DNA of 64,000 nucleotides, taken from positions 65,414,453 to 65,478,452 of the forward strand of contig OZ038389.1 of assembly GCA_964036045.1 (NCBI GenBank), written 5' to 3'. Both the position numbers and the translations under genes were made by a program. This document shows positions 9,682-19,317 of this stretch, piece after piece. Every line of letters begins with the position of its first letter. The first letter of the stretch is position 1. The notes below the pieces were generated by a model, which did no database searches, was not told the DNA's origin, and worked only from the letters and a program-made list of their open reading frames with translations. This DNA is from Eutreptiella sp. 'Long Island Sound 2002'. Lineage: Eukaryota > Euglenozoa > Euglenophyceae > Eutreptiales > Eutreptiaceae.

Positions 9682-11610
9682 ATGTCCCAGCAGACTATGT
9701 CGCAGCTCGCCAGCCTGGCCTCGCGCCCCGACCCCGCAGCCGACACCCTCGCCCACTACCAAGCCCTCCCCGTTGCCCACCATCAATTGGAGGAGGCAAC
9801 GTACGAGTCGGAGGCACTGGGGGTGGATGCCATCGTGGGCTGGGCAGCCTCCCTCGACCCCTCCCCCGATGTCATCCACATCGACATGCGCAGCCCCAAC
9901 CGCAACAGCTACCTCGGGGGGAGGGGATGGGCCACAACCCTGTGGAGGGAACTGCGCCACCAACTCCCCACCCTCAAATTTCTCCATCTAACCCCTCTCC
10001 CCTCCAGTGTTGACCAGCTCCTCAACTCGATGAGGAATAACCCTGTGGGGAAGCCTAAGGACGCCCACGTCCAGGTGTACCCCACCACTAACCTCGTCCA
10101 CACCCCCCCCCACTGCGATATGGTGTGCCTGCAGGATCTTGCTGCAGGTGCACCAGCAGGCCACTCTTTTTTCCCCTTTTCTTGGCATCTTGCCAACTCC
10201 CGGTGGTGGGATGATTTGGGCGTCGCCCCTTTCCATCCCACCATCCCCCCCCAGGTGCACGTCCCCGACGTCACCCACCCCACCTTCTATAGCACAACTT
10301 CTTTGCAATGGTACCGTGGTGCCTCATGCGCCCCCCCCTTCATTTCGAGTGAACCCCCCCTCCGCACCGAACCCCTTCCCGACCCCCCTCATGGGGTGAC
10401 GGGCAGCCCTGACCCCGCCCCCGACAGGGTTGGCCCCTCTCAGCCGCCCCTCAACTTTGTTGATGGGAACGGCTACATTGTGCTTCGGGGGCTTGTGGAG
10501 GCACGGGATTGTGAGGTGGGGTGGAACAAGGTGATGAAGGCGTGGGGCAGCGGCGACGAAAAAGTCGTCGCAAAGAATTTTGAGCTCCTTTTCAACGCCG
10601 CGCGGAGTGAGGAGCAGGCCAAGGATCCCGAGCTCCCCCGCCGGTGGCAAAGCAAGAGCACCTTGGGGTCGGGGGTGGGGGGGCCTCTCTTCAAGAAGTT
10701 CCACCCCCACCTCACCGAAAGTGTCCCTGGGGTTGGGGACCTCCACCCAATGACGCCGGGCAGCGTCATTCTGGCCAGTGTGGGGAGTGGGCCGCAGCTC
10801 CCCCACACCGACGTGGCCACCCACCCCGACGTCCTCCCCCCCAGCGACAAGGCGGTGGGGGACTGCCACCTGCGTAGCTTCCTCTGCTTGTCAGAGGACT
10901 ACCAGGTGGCGGTGCAGGCGGGGACGGCCCTGGGGGAGGCGGGGGAGGCGCGCTAGGACACCGTTCAGCTGCATCGGGGGGACATGCTGCTGATGGTGGC
11001 CACCAGCCGCCATCATGGATTGCCTGCCCACCCCGACTCCAAGGATGGGCTGCAGGGGGCTCTTTTTAACTTGTGGACCCCCGACCCGCGACACAAACAC
11101 CACCAGGCCAACACCACACACTTGGACGCCATCCCCCCCAAGGAGGCCCTGGACATTGCTGGGGATTTGTCCAGCTGGGACCTCCCCAGCGTGGACCAGG
11201 TGTTGTGGGTGGGGAAGGGGGCGGTTGGGAGGGTGGGGTTGTGGGAGGGGGAGGCTGCCCAGGCCCTGTTCGCCGACCCCCCGCAGACGCTCCCGGCAGG
11301 CCCTCCCACCTGCCCCTTCCACCCCACCTTCATCTCCCGGTCGGCCCCGGCCGCCCGACCTCGCCGTCATCGAGGTCAGCCCCCAGTGCATGCTGTTCTT
11401 CCTGGGCAGCGTGCACCAGCTGGAGGTCGTGAAGGGGGGCGATGTCGACGCGGAGTCGGAGATCCACTTCGCCTTGTCCGGCATTGCCCCCCCGGGTCGG
11501 CCGACCACGCTGTGGCACCTGGTGAACACGGTCCCAGCGTGGCGGTCGCCCAAGTGCGCGAGGACCGGGGCATGGAGCATCACCTGCCCATGTGACTGCA
11601 AGGTGTGCTT
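9682..11610 (+). pseudogene. ORF A1: 2OG-Fe(II) dioxygenase-like protein (broken)
   Basis: I start at ATG 9682 (MSQQTMSQLASLAS). The frame is open to a TAG at 10954-10956, continues coherently in the same frame beyond it, then shifts frame near 11345 and stays coherent to about 11610. The C-terminal half starts with NFVDGNGYIVLRGLVE and contains LPHTDVATHP (His375, Asp377), then after the TAG RGDMLLMVATSRHHG (His444/445). This H-x-D...H arrangement is the metal-binding signature of 2-oxoglutarate/Fe(II) dioxygenases. The N-terminal about 270 residues are unrecognised. TET/JBP-type oxygenases are known to travel with KDZ transposons in fungi and some algae; whether A1 belongs to that group is inference. 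The stop interrupts the oxygenase domain, so this copy is probably inactive unless TAG is read through. Confidence 0.5.
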
Positions 11611-11643
11611 GCTTGTGTGTTTGCTTTGTGTATTGGCAAATTG

Positions 11644-11808
11644 GACGAAATTCACGTGAAATTCGTACGAAATTCGTACGAATTTCGTACGAATTTCGTA
11701 CGAATTTCACGTGAATAAATTTGTGTGAATTTTCTCCAGATGTGAAATTCGTACGAAATTCGTACGAATTTCGTACGAATTTCGTACGAATTTCTGTGAA
11801 TTTCGTCC
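11644..11808. repeat. GTACGAA palindrome array 2 (between A1 and A2)
   Basis: Two clusters of the TTCGTACGAA palindrome (about 11660-11706 and 11743-11796) are separated by CACGTGAATAAATTTGTGTG. They occupy the whole A1-A2 intergenic space. Confidence 0.8.
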
Positions 11809-11890
11809 AATTTGCTCCTTTTGCTCTTCCATTGCCTCGTGTCCACTCCCCCTTTCTCAATTTGGGCCTTGCACACCTCCCCACATCTGC

Positions 11891-13406
11891 ATGCAGGTCC
11901 CGTTCACCGCTTGGTCGCCGGATATTCGGCACCACACCAAGCGCCAGTACAAGCCCCGGCCCTGATTGCCTGAGGAGCACGCCGAGCCCGCCGAAGGCCC
12001 CGGTGGCGCCCAGCCCGCAGGCACCGGCGGTGGACGGGCACCAAGCGAGGCCGGCAGTGTGCGCAGTGAGGGGTCGCAGCGCTCTCGGCGTTCGGGAGGC
12101 AGCGAGGCCAGCACCGCCAGGGGGCATATGGCGCGCGAGGTGGTGGTACCCCAGCCGTCCCGCGACGAGTTGGGCGAGGCCCACACCGACCCCCCCCTGG
12201 ACCGGGTCACCCTGGCCGCCAGGCAGCCGGATCCGGCCTGGACCCAGCAGGTGCCGCCCGGGCCGGATGGGCGGCAGCGGCACCTCAGTGCCGTGTGGGA
12301 CATGGAGTTGGAGTCGCGGGGGGTGCAGGGCACCCTCCGCATCTCCTTCCCCTGCCCCATTGTGCTCCGGGGGGGGGTCCAACCTGCCTGCGGGGCAGGA
12401 GCTGGTGGGCATGTTTGCCTACCGGCTTGTGAGTGGCGGGTGCAGACGGGGGTGTCGCGGATCGGGGAGGAGGGGACGGTGACGACGGCTGGGATTTGTG
12501 GGCTGAATGTGCTCACGGGTTGGGAGCAGCGGCGGCCGGAGTGGGTGGACGTGGCATGGCTTGCCATGCGCGTCCATGTGGGGAGGCAGCGGAAGGGGGT
12601 GGTGGCTGACGTCATTGACGTCGAGGAGGACGAACCCCCCCCCACGCGCAAGCGGAAAGGGCGCCCCGAAGGGGACACGGGCCCCACCCCCCCCCCCCAA
12701 AGCCCCGCGTACGGCCACCCCGGGGGAGCGGGCAGGGCGGGCGGAGCAGGCGGAGCCGGTGGGGGGGCGGGCGCAGAGGGGGGTGGTGCAGGAGTGGGTG
12801 GACCAGCAGCGGGCGGGGGCGTGGGAGGCACGCGCCATCAGCGCGGAGGCCGCCAACCGCGACCTCGAGGCCCGTCTGTCCAGGGTCCACGAGGACAGGC
12901 GCGACTGCGAGTCGCGGTTGGCGGACGTCACCAGGGAGCGTGACCGGCTGGCCACCAAGGTGAAGACTCTTGAGCGTGACGTGGCGACGTTGCGTTAGGC
13001 AAAGCCAGCGGCACAGCCAGCAGAGGCAGTGGAGAGGCCTGAGGGTGCCGAGGCCCCCGCCCCCCCGGGTGACAGGGGGGGGGCCAGTGCTGCCGGTGTC
13101 CGGTACCTCCTGGCCGGCGCACAGGCCTGGCATGCCCAGGCCGAGGCATGCGCCGGCCAGATGTCCGCAGTGTCCACCGGCCTGCGGATGGCCATGATGG
13201 CCAGTGGCCAGCAGGTCGATGTGGACAGCGTGGCCCCGGACGCCCCCAAGGTGACTGCCGCAATGGAGGAAGTGTGCCGGCAGTACCCCCCCCACCGCCT
13301 CACGTCGGCGGCCATGGACCCCTCCTTTGTGGAGGCGGTGGCGGAGCAGAGCTCCCAGGGCTCCGCTAGCCGGAGCTCTGCTCCCGGGGGGGGGGGGGGT
13401 GCGTAG
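11891..13406 (+). pseudogene. ORF A2: coiled-coil protein (broken)
   Basis: The reading starts at ATG 11891 (MQVPFTAWSPDIRHH). It meets TGA at 11963-11965, resumes in the same frame, and shifts near the G run at 12370 and the C run at 12691. It then reads through a charged heptad-like region (about 12836-12995, ending LERDVATLR) to TAG 12996-12998, and continues in frame to TAG 13404-13406. The middle has an acidic stretch followed by a basic nuclear-localisation-like PPPTRKRKGRP (about 12640). The coiled coil and basic patch suggest a DNA- or partner-binding accessory protein; no family is recognised. Two of the frameshifts lie at homopolymers and could be sequencing errors, but the TGA and TAG do not. 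Confidence 0.45.
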
Positions 13407-13799
13407 GTACCCTCCGGAGCACCTGTCCTTTCTAACCACGACGAATGTTATCCTGCCCCCCCCCCCCAAGCATGGGCAGTTTGACCGATATGTGGGGTAC
13501 TCCCCCCCCACTGTGCGAAATTTTCTGCAGCACTGTTTGTACATTAATTGGGGTACGGTGTGCCCCCTGACCTGTTAACCTGTTAACCTGTTAATTTGCG
13601 ATTCCTTTCTGCGGAACTGTTTGTATTTTATTTGGGGTATGCTATGCCCCCTGACGTGTTACACTGCTGGCTGAGTGACAGCCGGAATGACAGCCACTGG
13701 ACTGGGTGTGTGATAGCCCATGAGCACCATCCTGAGCTTGCTTTGTGAGGGTCAACGAGGGCACAAGGATGAGGCTTTGGCAGAAATTCTGTGACAGTC

Positions 13800-13945
13800 A
13801 TGTGAAATTCGCACGAAATTCGTACGAAATTCGTACGAATTTCGTACGAATTTCGTACGAATTTCACATTTTCAGAATATTCACACATTTCTATTCATGT
13901 GAAATTCGTACGAAATTCGTACGAATTTCGTGCGAATCTATGTGA
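13800..13945. repeat. GTACGAA palindrome array 3 (between A2 and A3)
   Basis: Two clusters of the same palindrome (13803-13866 and 13898-13940) are separated by TTCAGAATATTCACACATTT. The layout mirrors array 2. Confidence 0.8.
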
Positions 13946-14056
13946 ATTTCTTTTAATTGCATGCGAATCACAGTAGAGAGAGTTGTCTGCGGGAGGGGGA
14001 TGGTAGAAACTTTGCGATGACTGCCTGCCCATTCAACAGGTCCTGTATCTCACACC

Positions 14057-15818
14057 ATGCCACGGCCCAAGGAGCCATTCCATCTGGTAGCGGATCGTAC
14101 ACGACGGCGGCGCCTACAAGAGCTCCAGGAGGTTGTTACCAAGGAGCTTGCAGCACCCTACACCGTCAAGTACCTGCCCGACACGGGGCAAATAGTGCTT
14201 ACCCCCGAAACAAGAATTGTAGCCACCGTCTAGCCCGAGCCCACCCAGGAGGAGAGGTTGATTATGGCCGTGTGGAGGATCCGGTCATTGCACCTCTCTA
14301 GGACAGAGTCCCGGTACCTAGTGGGGAGCATGACGTACGGTGTGGTATGGGACCAGGTGTACGGCATGCTTCGGCAGCTAGCGTTGCCGGAGTCCCGGGC
14401 GTTCACTGCCTATACAGGTGACGACACGGCCATCAATGGTGCGGCCTGCTACCTACCTGACCGCATCGCCCACCTATTCAAGTGTCGACCACCACCACCC
14501 TCGGCCATCATACCCCGGGGACCGACGGCTGCATTGGTTGCCTATTGCGGTGGACGGTACATCGAGGCATGAGGCCTCGTACGTCCATTGCACGCTTGGT
14601 GGCACCGCCAGCCCCAACCAACTATCTAGTTGGTGGCTACTAGGGGGCAGTGAAAAGTGGGAGACCCTCTACGCGGCCTCCCAGGAAATTGATTTTGATG
14701 ATGAGTTGCGCAAGGCCGCAACCGTAAGTTTTAAGGATACGGCAGGGAACGATAGGCAGTCCCTTTTTTTTCTGTGTGCAGATGGTAAGGCACAGGTGCT
14801 CATGGCGGGCTGCCAAAACTGGAAGGCAGAATCCCCTGGTGCCACTGTGTGTTGGGTTTTCATGCGTAACCGTGCTCTGTGCCTTGCTACCTTTGGCACA
14901 GCAAGTGCGATAGACGGCAACTGGGAACCAGCCGTTGCCGTAAGTGCTATATATAGGACCATTATGAGTGATAGGCGAGTGCCTGATTATGGCCTCCATG
15001 GGGTCCTTCGTGTCCTGTTGTGTGCAGTCAACGGGACACGGGACCTAGTTGTACAATTGACAGGGAAGGCACCGGCCACTGTGGCACGCACCATGCTGCA
15101 ACCGGTTTTAGATGAGGCACGGCTTGCTGCACGAACTTGCACCCGTGCCTCATTAAATAATGACAAGGCAAACAGCAAGGGGAAGGTGAGGATGGAGTGT
15201 GCTGCTGCCATCCAGTTCATGCGCAATAAGGGTTGGGAGAAGATAATAGATGCTTGCCTAGAGCAGTCTAGTGTCAGGCAGCATCAAGTAGGGGGAAAAA
15301 GTTGGGAGTGGGTGTGCAAAACGTGGTGGGAGAATTTTGCAAGCATGTGTGTATACGCGTGGCGTTCCGCATGGTTCTCCGGGGCCGACTTGGGGCGGCT
15401 CCGGAACCATAGCATAGCCATGGGCGCTGCCCACAATGAGCTCCAGTGGGGCAAACTTCTGTGGACGCATCTTTGGATCGACCACATGTATTATTTTGCA
15501 AAGAAGTGGAGAATCTTGTCAAAGTTCTCCTGCTTTGCCATGGAGGGAAGTCACCGGAGGCTGAAGCGCATGTTGCGCAACAGCGGGGGCCTAAGCCTCC
15601 TCCGGGGGAGACTAGGGGTGCAAGTGGTTGTGGACAACCACACCATTGACGATAGCCTTTGGTTGCATGGGTGGGATGCGACCAAAAGGGCTCAACATGG
15701 GCAAGGGCCCATAAGTGTACAAACGTATGCAAGCCGCACAAGAAGACGGCTTCTAACCGACATGCAGCACCTTCAGACTCTACAGCGGCGGTTCCGGTGC
15801 CGCAAGAGACGGACATGA
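14057..15818 (+). pseudogene. ORF A3: candidate D-D-E transposase (lightly broken)
   Basis: The reading starts at ATG 14057 (MPRPKEPFHLVADRTRR), passes a TAG at 14231-14233 in frame, and needs one frame change near 14530. It is then open to TGA 15816-15818 (about 430 clean codons). Three acidic residues stand in conserved-looking blocks: Asp in IAVDGT (14553), Asp in CADGKA (14781) and Glu in AMEGSHRRLKRML (15543). Corresponding blocks occur in the same order in B3 (CADATP, TGDGKA, PTEYRNQPFKRHL), and LQWG followed by an H-rich W/Y segment precedes the Glu in both. I infer an RNase-H-fold transposase and A3 as the recombinase of element A. No known superfamily is recognised with certainty; KDZ-like is one possibility. 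Confidence 0.55.
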
Positions 15819-15924
15819 GATGACCTTACGAACCCAGACCATTGTTGCCTGTGACCGGGGTGCATGCTAGGGGGCTTACTAGGGGTGTGAGGACAAATCA
15901 GGGGGTGCACACGGGTAACATTTG

Positions 15925-16000
15925 TGTAAATTCACGTGAATTCACGTGAAATTCGTACGAAATTCGTACGAATTTCGTACGAATTCACGTGAATTCACGG
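15925..16000. repeat. GTACGAA palindrome array 4 (after A3)
   Basis: The palindrome TTCGTACGAA is repeated and flanked by ATTCACGTGAAT palindromes. It closes the A3 gene on its 3' side before the right arm of the element. Confidence 0.8.
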
Positions 16001-16243
16001 CTGTGAATCGGCTATAGGCTTGCCGGGTTCCGGCACCTCTCGTTTTGGGCACGGTGCGGTCATGATGCATGCTTTTGGGGCGGGACTTTCATTGGATGAT
16101 GCGTAACAAAGCTAGGGGAGGAATTTTGGCCCCTCAAAGCCCTTGAAATGAACCAAGAATATGGCATTTTCCACCAAAAACCTCAAATTTTGGGTAAATT
16201 CACGTGAAATTCACGCAATTATTCAAACAGCCACTTAACGGCC

Positions 16244-16259
16244 GTTCACGAAGGGTACA
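16244..16259 (-). repeat. Element A right terminal inverted repeat
   Basis: GTTCACGAAGGGTACA is the exact reverse complement of 9297-9312. It is followed by TCCCTTCCGG, where ORF B1 resumes. Confidence 0.8.
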
Positions 16260-16261
16260 TC

Positions 16262-17243
16262 CCTTCCGGAGGGGCACACGTTCCACGACACGGCCATCGC
16301 AACCAACTCCGCCGTGACTTGGCCGCCGGCCACGAGCATCGGCCGGGTGCGCATCACCAAGTCCATCCTCCGCAACAGGGATCCCTGTGACCTCTCAGAC
16401 CTCATTGCAGAGACAGGGCGCCGCAACCCCGAGATCACCGGTTTCCACGTGCGGCCAGCGGAGCGGACTACTCCTCCTTGCTGGAGTCCCTGTCCACCCG
16501 CCTTCCCAGCGACCACGCCTGGATCCACAGCCATTACATGGCTGCCCACCCTGTCGATGCCGAGCCGCCCACCACCCTCCGCTTCGCTTCCACGAAGCCC
16601 CAGCCTGCAACTTTTGCCAAGGAGGGGTGGCACAAGGAGGCAGCCAAGCGGAAGCTCTTCCTCTTCGATCCGCGGCAGTCCGGTGAGGAGACCCTACCCA
16701 TCTACTCGCTCTCCAGTCGCTCGGCGTGGGAATGGGACGGCGACGGTCCCGCGCTCACCGTGCCGAGTGCGTATGCGGCCAGCGGGCTCCTTGCCCTCCC
16801 CGTCACCTCTCACGCCGTTGTTTGTCGCGCACGAGGATCCGCTGTTGGAGGTGCCGAGTGACTGCCCCACTGCCGTGAACAGCGACCCCAGTCAGCTTGC
16901 CGGCCTGCAGCACTTGTTCATCCGGAGTTTTTTTGCGGAGTATGAGGTGGAGGAGGCGCACAAGAAGGCACTAGCGATCGCCGAGGAGCGTTGGGCCCGG
17001 ATCTTCAACCACAACCGCCCAGTTGCCGGCCGAGCTCAGGACCCACCGGACCGCAAGATGGTGTGGGGGAAGCCGGAGGACATGTCCAAGCATCCGGATG
17101 GGGAGGAACACATCCGGCTCTGGGACCTGCCGCGCCTGTCGGCCATGGTGACGCGGGTGAAGGCCGAGTTGGAGGCGATCTTGGGCAAGACGCTGCACAT
17201 CATGACGCAAGGGTACATCGAGTCCATCACCCACGTCCGCTAA
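16262..17243 (+). pseudogene. ORF B1, main part (two frame changes)
   Basis: This is the continuation of the frame that starts at 9226. It reads LPEGHTFHDTAIATNSAV in phase from element A's right border. It changes frame near 16460, continues as a coherent protein (YSSLLESLSTRLPSDHAW), and returns to the first frame near 16805 (PLFVAHEDPLLEVP). It ends at TAA 17241-17243 after YIESITHVR. The two compensating one-base shifts suggest mutation after insertion, or sequencing indels. The protein is about 350 residues, mixed charged, with no signal or membrane segment, and I recognise no family. Its place as first gene of element B suggests an accessory transposition protein, but that is a guess. 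Confidence 0.5.
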
Positions 17244-17755
17244 GTGCCGCACCGAGATTTCCCAGCAGCGTCACTTCCTGTGGATGGCATCGCCCTCTCC
17301 GTGTTTTGGGCTCTGTCGATGGGATCCCTGATGATGAGGTTTGCGCGAAGTTCGTCGCCATGTCTGCCCGTGTGTTCCCTCGGCCTTGGATCATCCACCG
17401 CATGCCGCTGAGAAGGAGTTCCCTGTGGGTGATCTGCTCGACGGTGGTGCATGAAGGAGGCGGCCTGCCATTGGCTGCGGAACCGGGGTCCCGCCGTATT
17501 ATTGGGTTCTGTGGATTGTCGACGCACACCGTGTCTTACGCCACTACCCACGCCATCACGCCCCCATTCTGGGCGCACAAGGCCACCGTCAGTTGTGGAG
17601 TCCACGGATGCCGCCGGAAGCCGACAAGTGAGAAGTGCTTTGGGTGTGGAGTTCAAGTCCTTTGCCGCAATCACACGGGGATGGAGTGCAGCAAGTGCGA
17701 CACTGAAGCAGTAGCAGCAGCAGCATCCGATCCGGGGAGGTGCCGAGGCCGCTGA
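17244..17755 (+). pseudogene. Cysteine-rich zinc-finger-like frame of element B (degenerate)
   Basis: Short coherent pieces lie in different frames. The clearest is at about 17589-17705, where Cys and His residues follow the spacing C-x4-C, then C-x2-C, C-x2-H and C-x2-C (GCRRKPTSEKCFGCGVQVLC). This looks like a treble-clef or cross-brace zinc site, of the kind often found at transposase ends. It may be the N-terminal part of B2 or a separate small gene. Confidence is low because no single frame spans it. Confidence 0.3.
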
Positions 17756-17783
17756 TCCGAGTCTTGTCCCTGCCCTGCAGCAC

Positions 17784-18470
17784 ATGGTGACCTGTTTGAT
17801 TCCATCGGATGGGACGACGCTTTACACCGGGCATTACAAGGCAGCGCCCGCACCACATGTGATTCCCGCTGACACAAACTCCAAGCCGGAGGAATGCCCG
17901 CTGGTGGGGCATGCACACGAGAGCGAGTGGCGGCCCTGGCCGAGATCGGAACACCACGCCTTGTTGGTTACAGACAGGGCATCGCGGGGATCCGTGAAGC
18001 GTCCTGCCCAGAGGACCGTCATCACCGACTACCCCTCCAAGCGGCACGTACCTGGCAGTCCGGGGCGGGCAAGTCCAATGGCAATGGACACGGGGACAAT
18101 GATCACGCAGCTGGCACCTGGGTTGCAGGAGGTCGTGCGCACGGCGTTGAAGGTGGTGTTGCCTGATGCCGTTGAGAAGGCGATGGCAAGTGGTGGCAAG
18201 ACCCGGGCAGAGCGGGACACGGAGCAGGCAACCAAGAAGGAGCGCGAAGCACGGGAACAGGTTGTCAAGCACGAGGCAACCATTGCAAGTATGCAGACAG
18301 GACTGATTGCCCTGGAAGACCGGTTGGAGGCTGCTGAGGACGCAGCGCGCGAGGCGCAGGCAGGCAGGGTCAAGGCCGAGTCTCTGCTGCAGGAGAAAGC
18401 TGCGGAACGTGACCGGGCGTTGAGCATCCTCAACCAGACGTACGGCCAGGGCACAAGCCCCAGCAAGTGA
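17784..18470 (+). CDS. ORF B2: coiled-coil protein
   Basis: ATG 17784 opens a clean 228-codon frame ending TGA at 18468-18470. Residues 1-90 are mixed with a basic KRPAQRTVITDYPSKR patch. Residues about 130-220 are a long heptad-like, Glu/Lys/Ala/Arg-rich helix (for example REQVVKHEATIASMQTGLIA). It corresponds in position and type to A2 of element A, whose end is also a coiled coil, although I see no clear sequence identity between the two. A role as a dimerising accessory or DNA-bridging factor is inference. The long minus-strand frame opposite it is a shadow. Confidence 0.5.
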   Translation: MVTCLIPSDGTTLYTGHYKAAPAPHVIPADTNSKPEECPLVGHAHESEWRPWPRSEHHALLVTDRASRGSVKRPAQRTVITDYPSKRHVPGSPGRASPMAMDTGTMITQLAPGLQEVVRTALKVVLPDAVEKAMASGGKTRAERDTEQATKKEREAREQVVKHEATIASMQTGLIALEDRLEAAEDAAREAQAGRVKAESLLQEKAAERDRALSILNQTYGQGTSPSK

Positions 18471-18737
18471 TGAGGAGTGGCGAGGCACGGCGGCGATGAG
18501 AGCGCAAGGCTCCCAAGTGTCCCTCTGGCCCGGTGGCTGTTGAGGGGTGCTCGGGTGTTGCCAACCTGTGTGGGCATGAGACGTGGAGAGACAACCCTTG
18601 GTTGCACAGTGCGAGGGAGTTGCGTCCCGTTGGTTGCAGTGCACGTGTGTTGTGACCAGGCCACTCCCAAGATTGCACGCATGCATGCATGGCTGTGCGA
18701 ACGCGCCAAGGGTTGTGCGACGCGGTGCGCAAAAAAA

Positions 18738-18810
18738 ATCCACACCTTAACCCATAACCCTTATAACCCATAATCCTTTTTGGCGTAACCCTAACGCATA
18801 TCTAACCCTC
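18738..18810 (+). repeat. Telomere-like TAACCC tract
   Basis: Six AACCC words occur in about 70 bases (TTAACCCATAACCCTTATAA, then CGTAACCCTAACGC and CTAACCCTCATC). It is too degenerate to be a functional telomere. It lies between B2 and B3 and could be an old interstitial telomeric insertion or chance. Confidence 0.4.
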
Positions 18811-19059
18811 ATCTTATTTTGTGCGCGACAGTCGCGTAGGATACTAGTCACGTCGTGTGCAGGGCGCGTAAGGTGGTGCCACGAGCGGGGAGCTTCACAT
18901 AGCTTCACCCTTGGGGGCACCACCGAGATTCCCAAGCTCTCCAAGCATGGACGCAGTTGCATGGCATGTGTGGTTGAAATGCCCCGATGTGACAGCGCTG
19001 TTTGAGAGCACCAGAGTGTTTGAGAGGGCAACCGATGGGGCAGTACACCGAAACACTAG

Positions 19060-19290
19060 GTACAGGAAGGGGGGGGGTTCCTGTGCAGAAAGTGTCTAGA
19101 AAGGGGTACAGGAAGGGGGTTCTTGTGCAGGAAGGGGGGGGGGATCCTGTGCAGGAAGGGGTCCAAGAAGGGTCCAGGAAGGGTCTTCCTGTACAAGAAG
19201 GGGGGTTCCTGTGGGGTTCCTGGGACAGTTCCTGGCCAGGAAGGGGGGGGGGGTTCCTGTGCAGGAAGGAGGGTTCCTGTGGGGTTCTTG
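19060..19290 (-). repeat. Element B internal array (GGGGTTCCTGTGCAGGAAGG units)
   Basis: About ten copies of a GGGGTTCCT...AGGAAGGGG unit fill the B2-B3 intergenic space. It is the same motif as in the two subterminal arrays of element B. This parallels element A, where palindrome arrays separate the ORFs. Confidence 0.75.
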
Positions 19291-19317
19291 TGGTAGATCG
19301 GCGCGATACCACCCCCG

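Larger units (their letters stand above)
9297..16259 (+). mobile_element. Element A: three-ORF DNA transposon with palindrome arrays
   Basis: The ends are 16-bp perfect inverted repeats: TGTACCCTTCGTGAAC at 9297-9312, and its complement at 16244-16259. Homology continues inward past a one-base gap (GGCCGTT), with further spaced similarity. The flanks carry TC on both sides (9295-9296 and 16260-16261), a 2-bp duplication that restores the frame of ORF B1 when removed. TA duplications one step inward (9299-9300 and 16256-16257) are the alternative reading. The element holds ORFs A1 (oxygenase-like), A2 (coiled coil) and A3 (D-D-E-like), with clusters of the palindrome AAATTCGTACGAATTT before, between and after them. 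Confidence 0.75.

Noticed and set aside
11330-12412. 360-codon minus-strand ORF with FVRNSYEFRTNF repeats
   Set aside because: The repeated peptide is simply the translation of the palindrome array; it is not a real protein repeat.
11644-13945. CRISPR-like arrays of the GTACGAA unit
   Set aside because: Units are contiguous or overlapping palindromes without unique spacers, there are no cas genes, and the context is eukaryotic.
17589-18743. 384-codon minus-strand ORF
   Set aside because: It is opposite the coiled-coil B2 frame, whose peptide is far more protein-like; the minus frame is a composition shadow.
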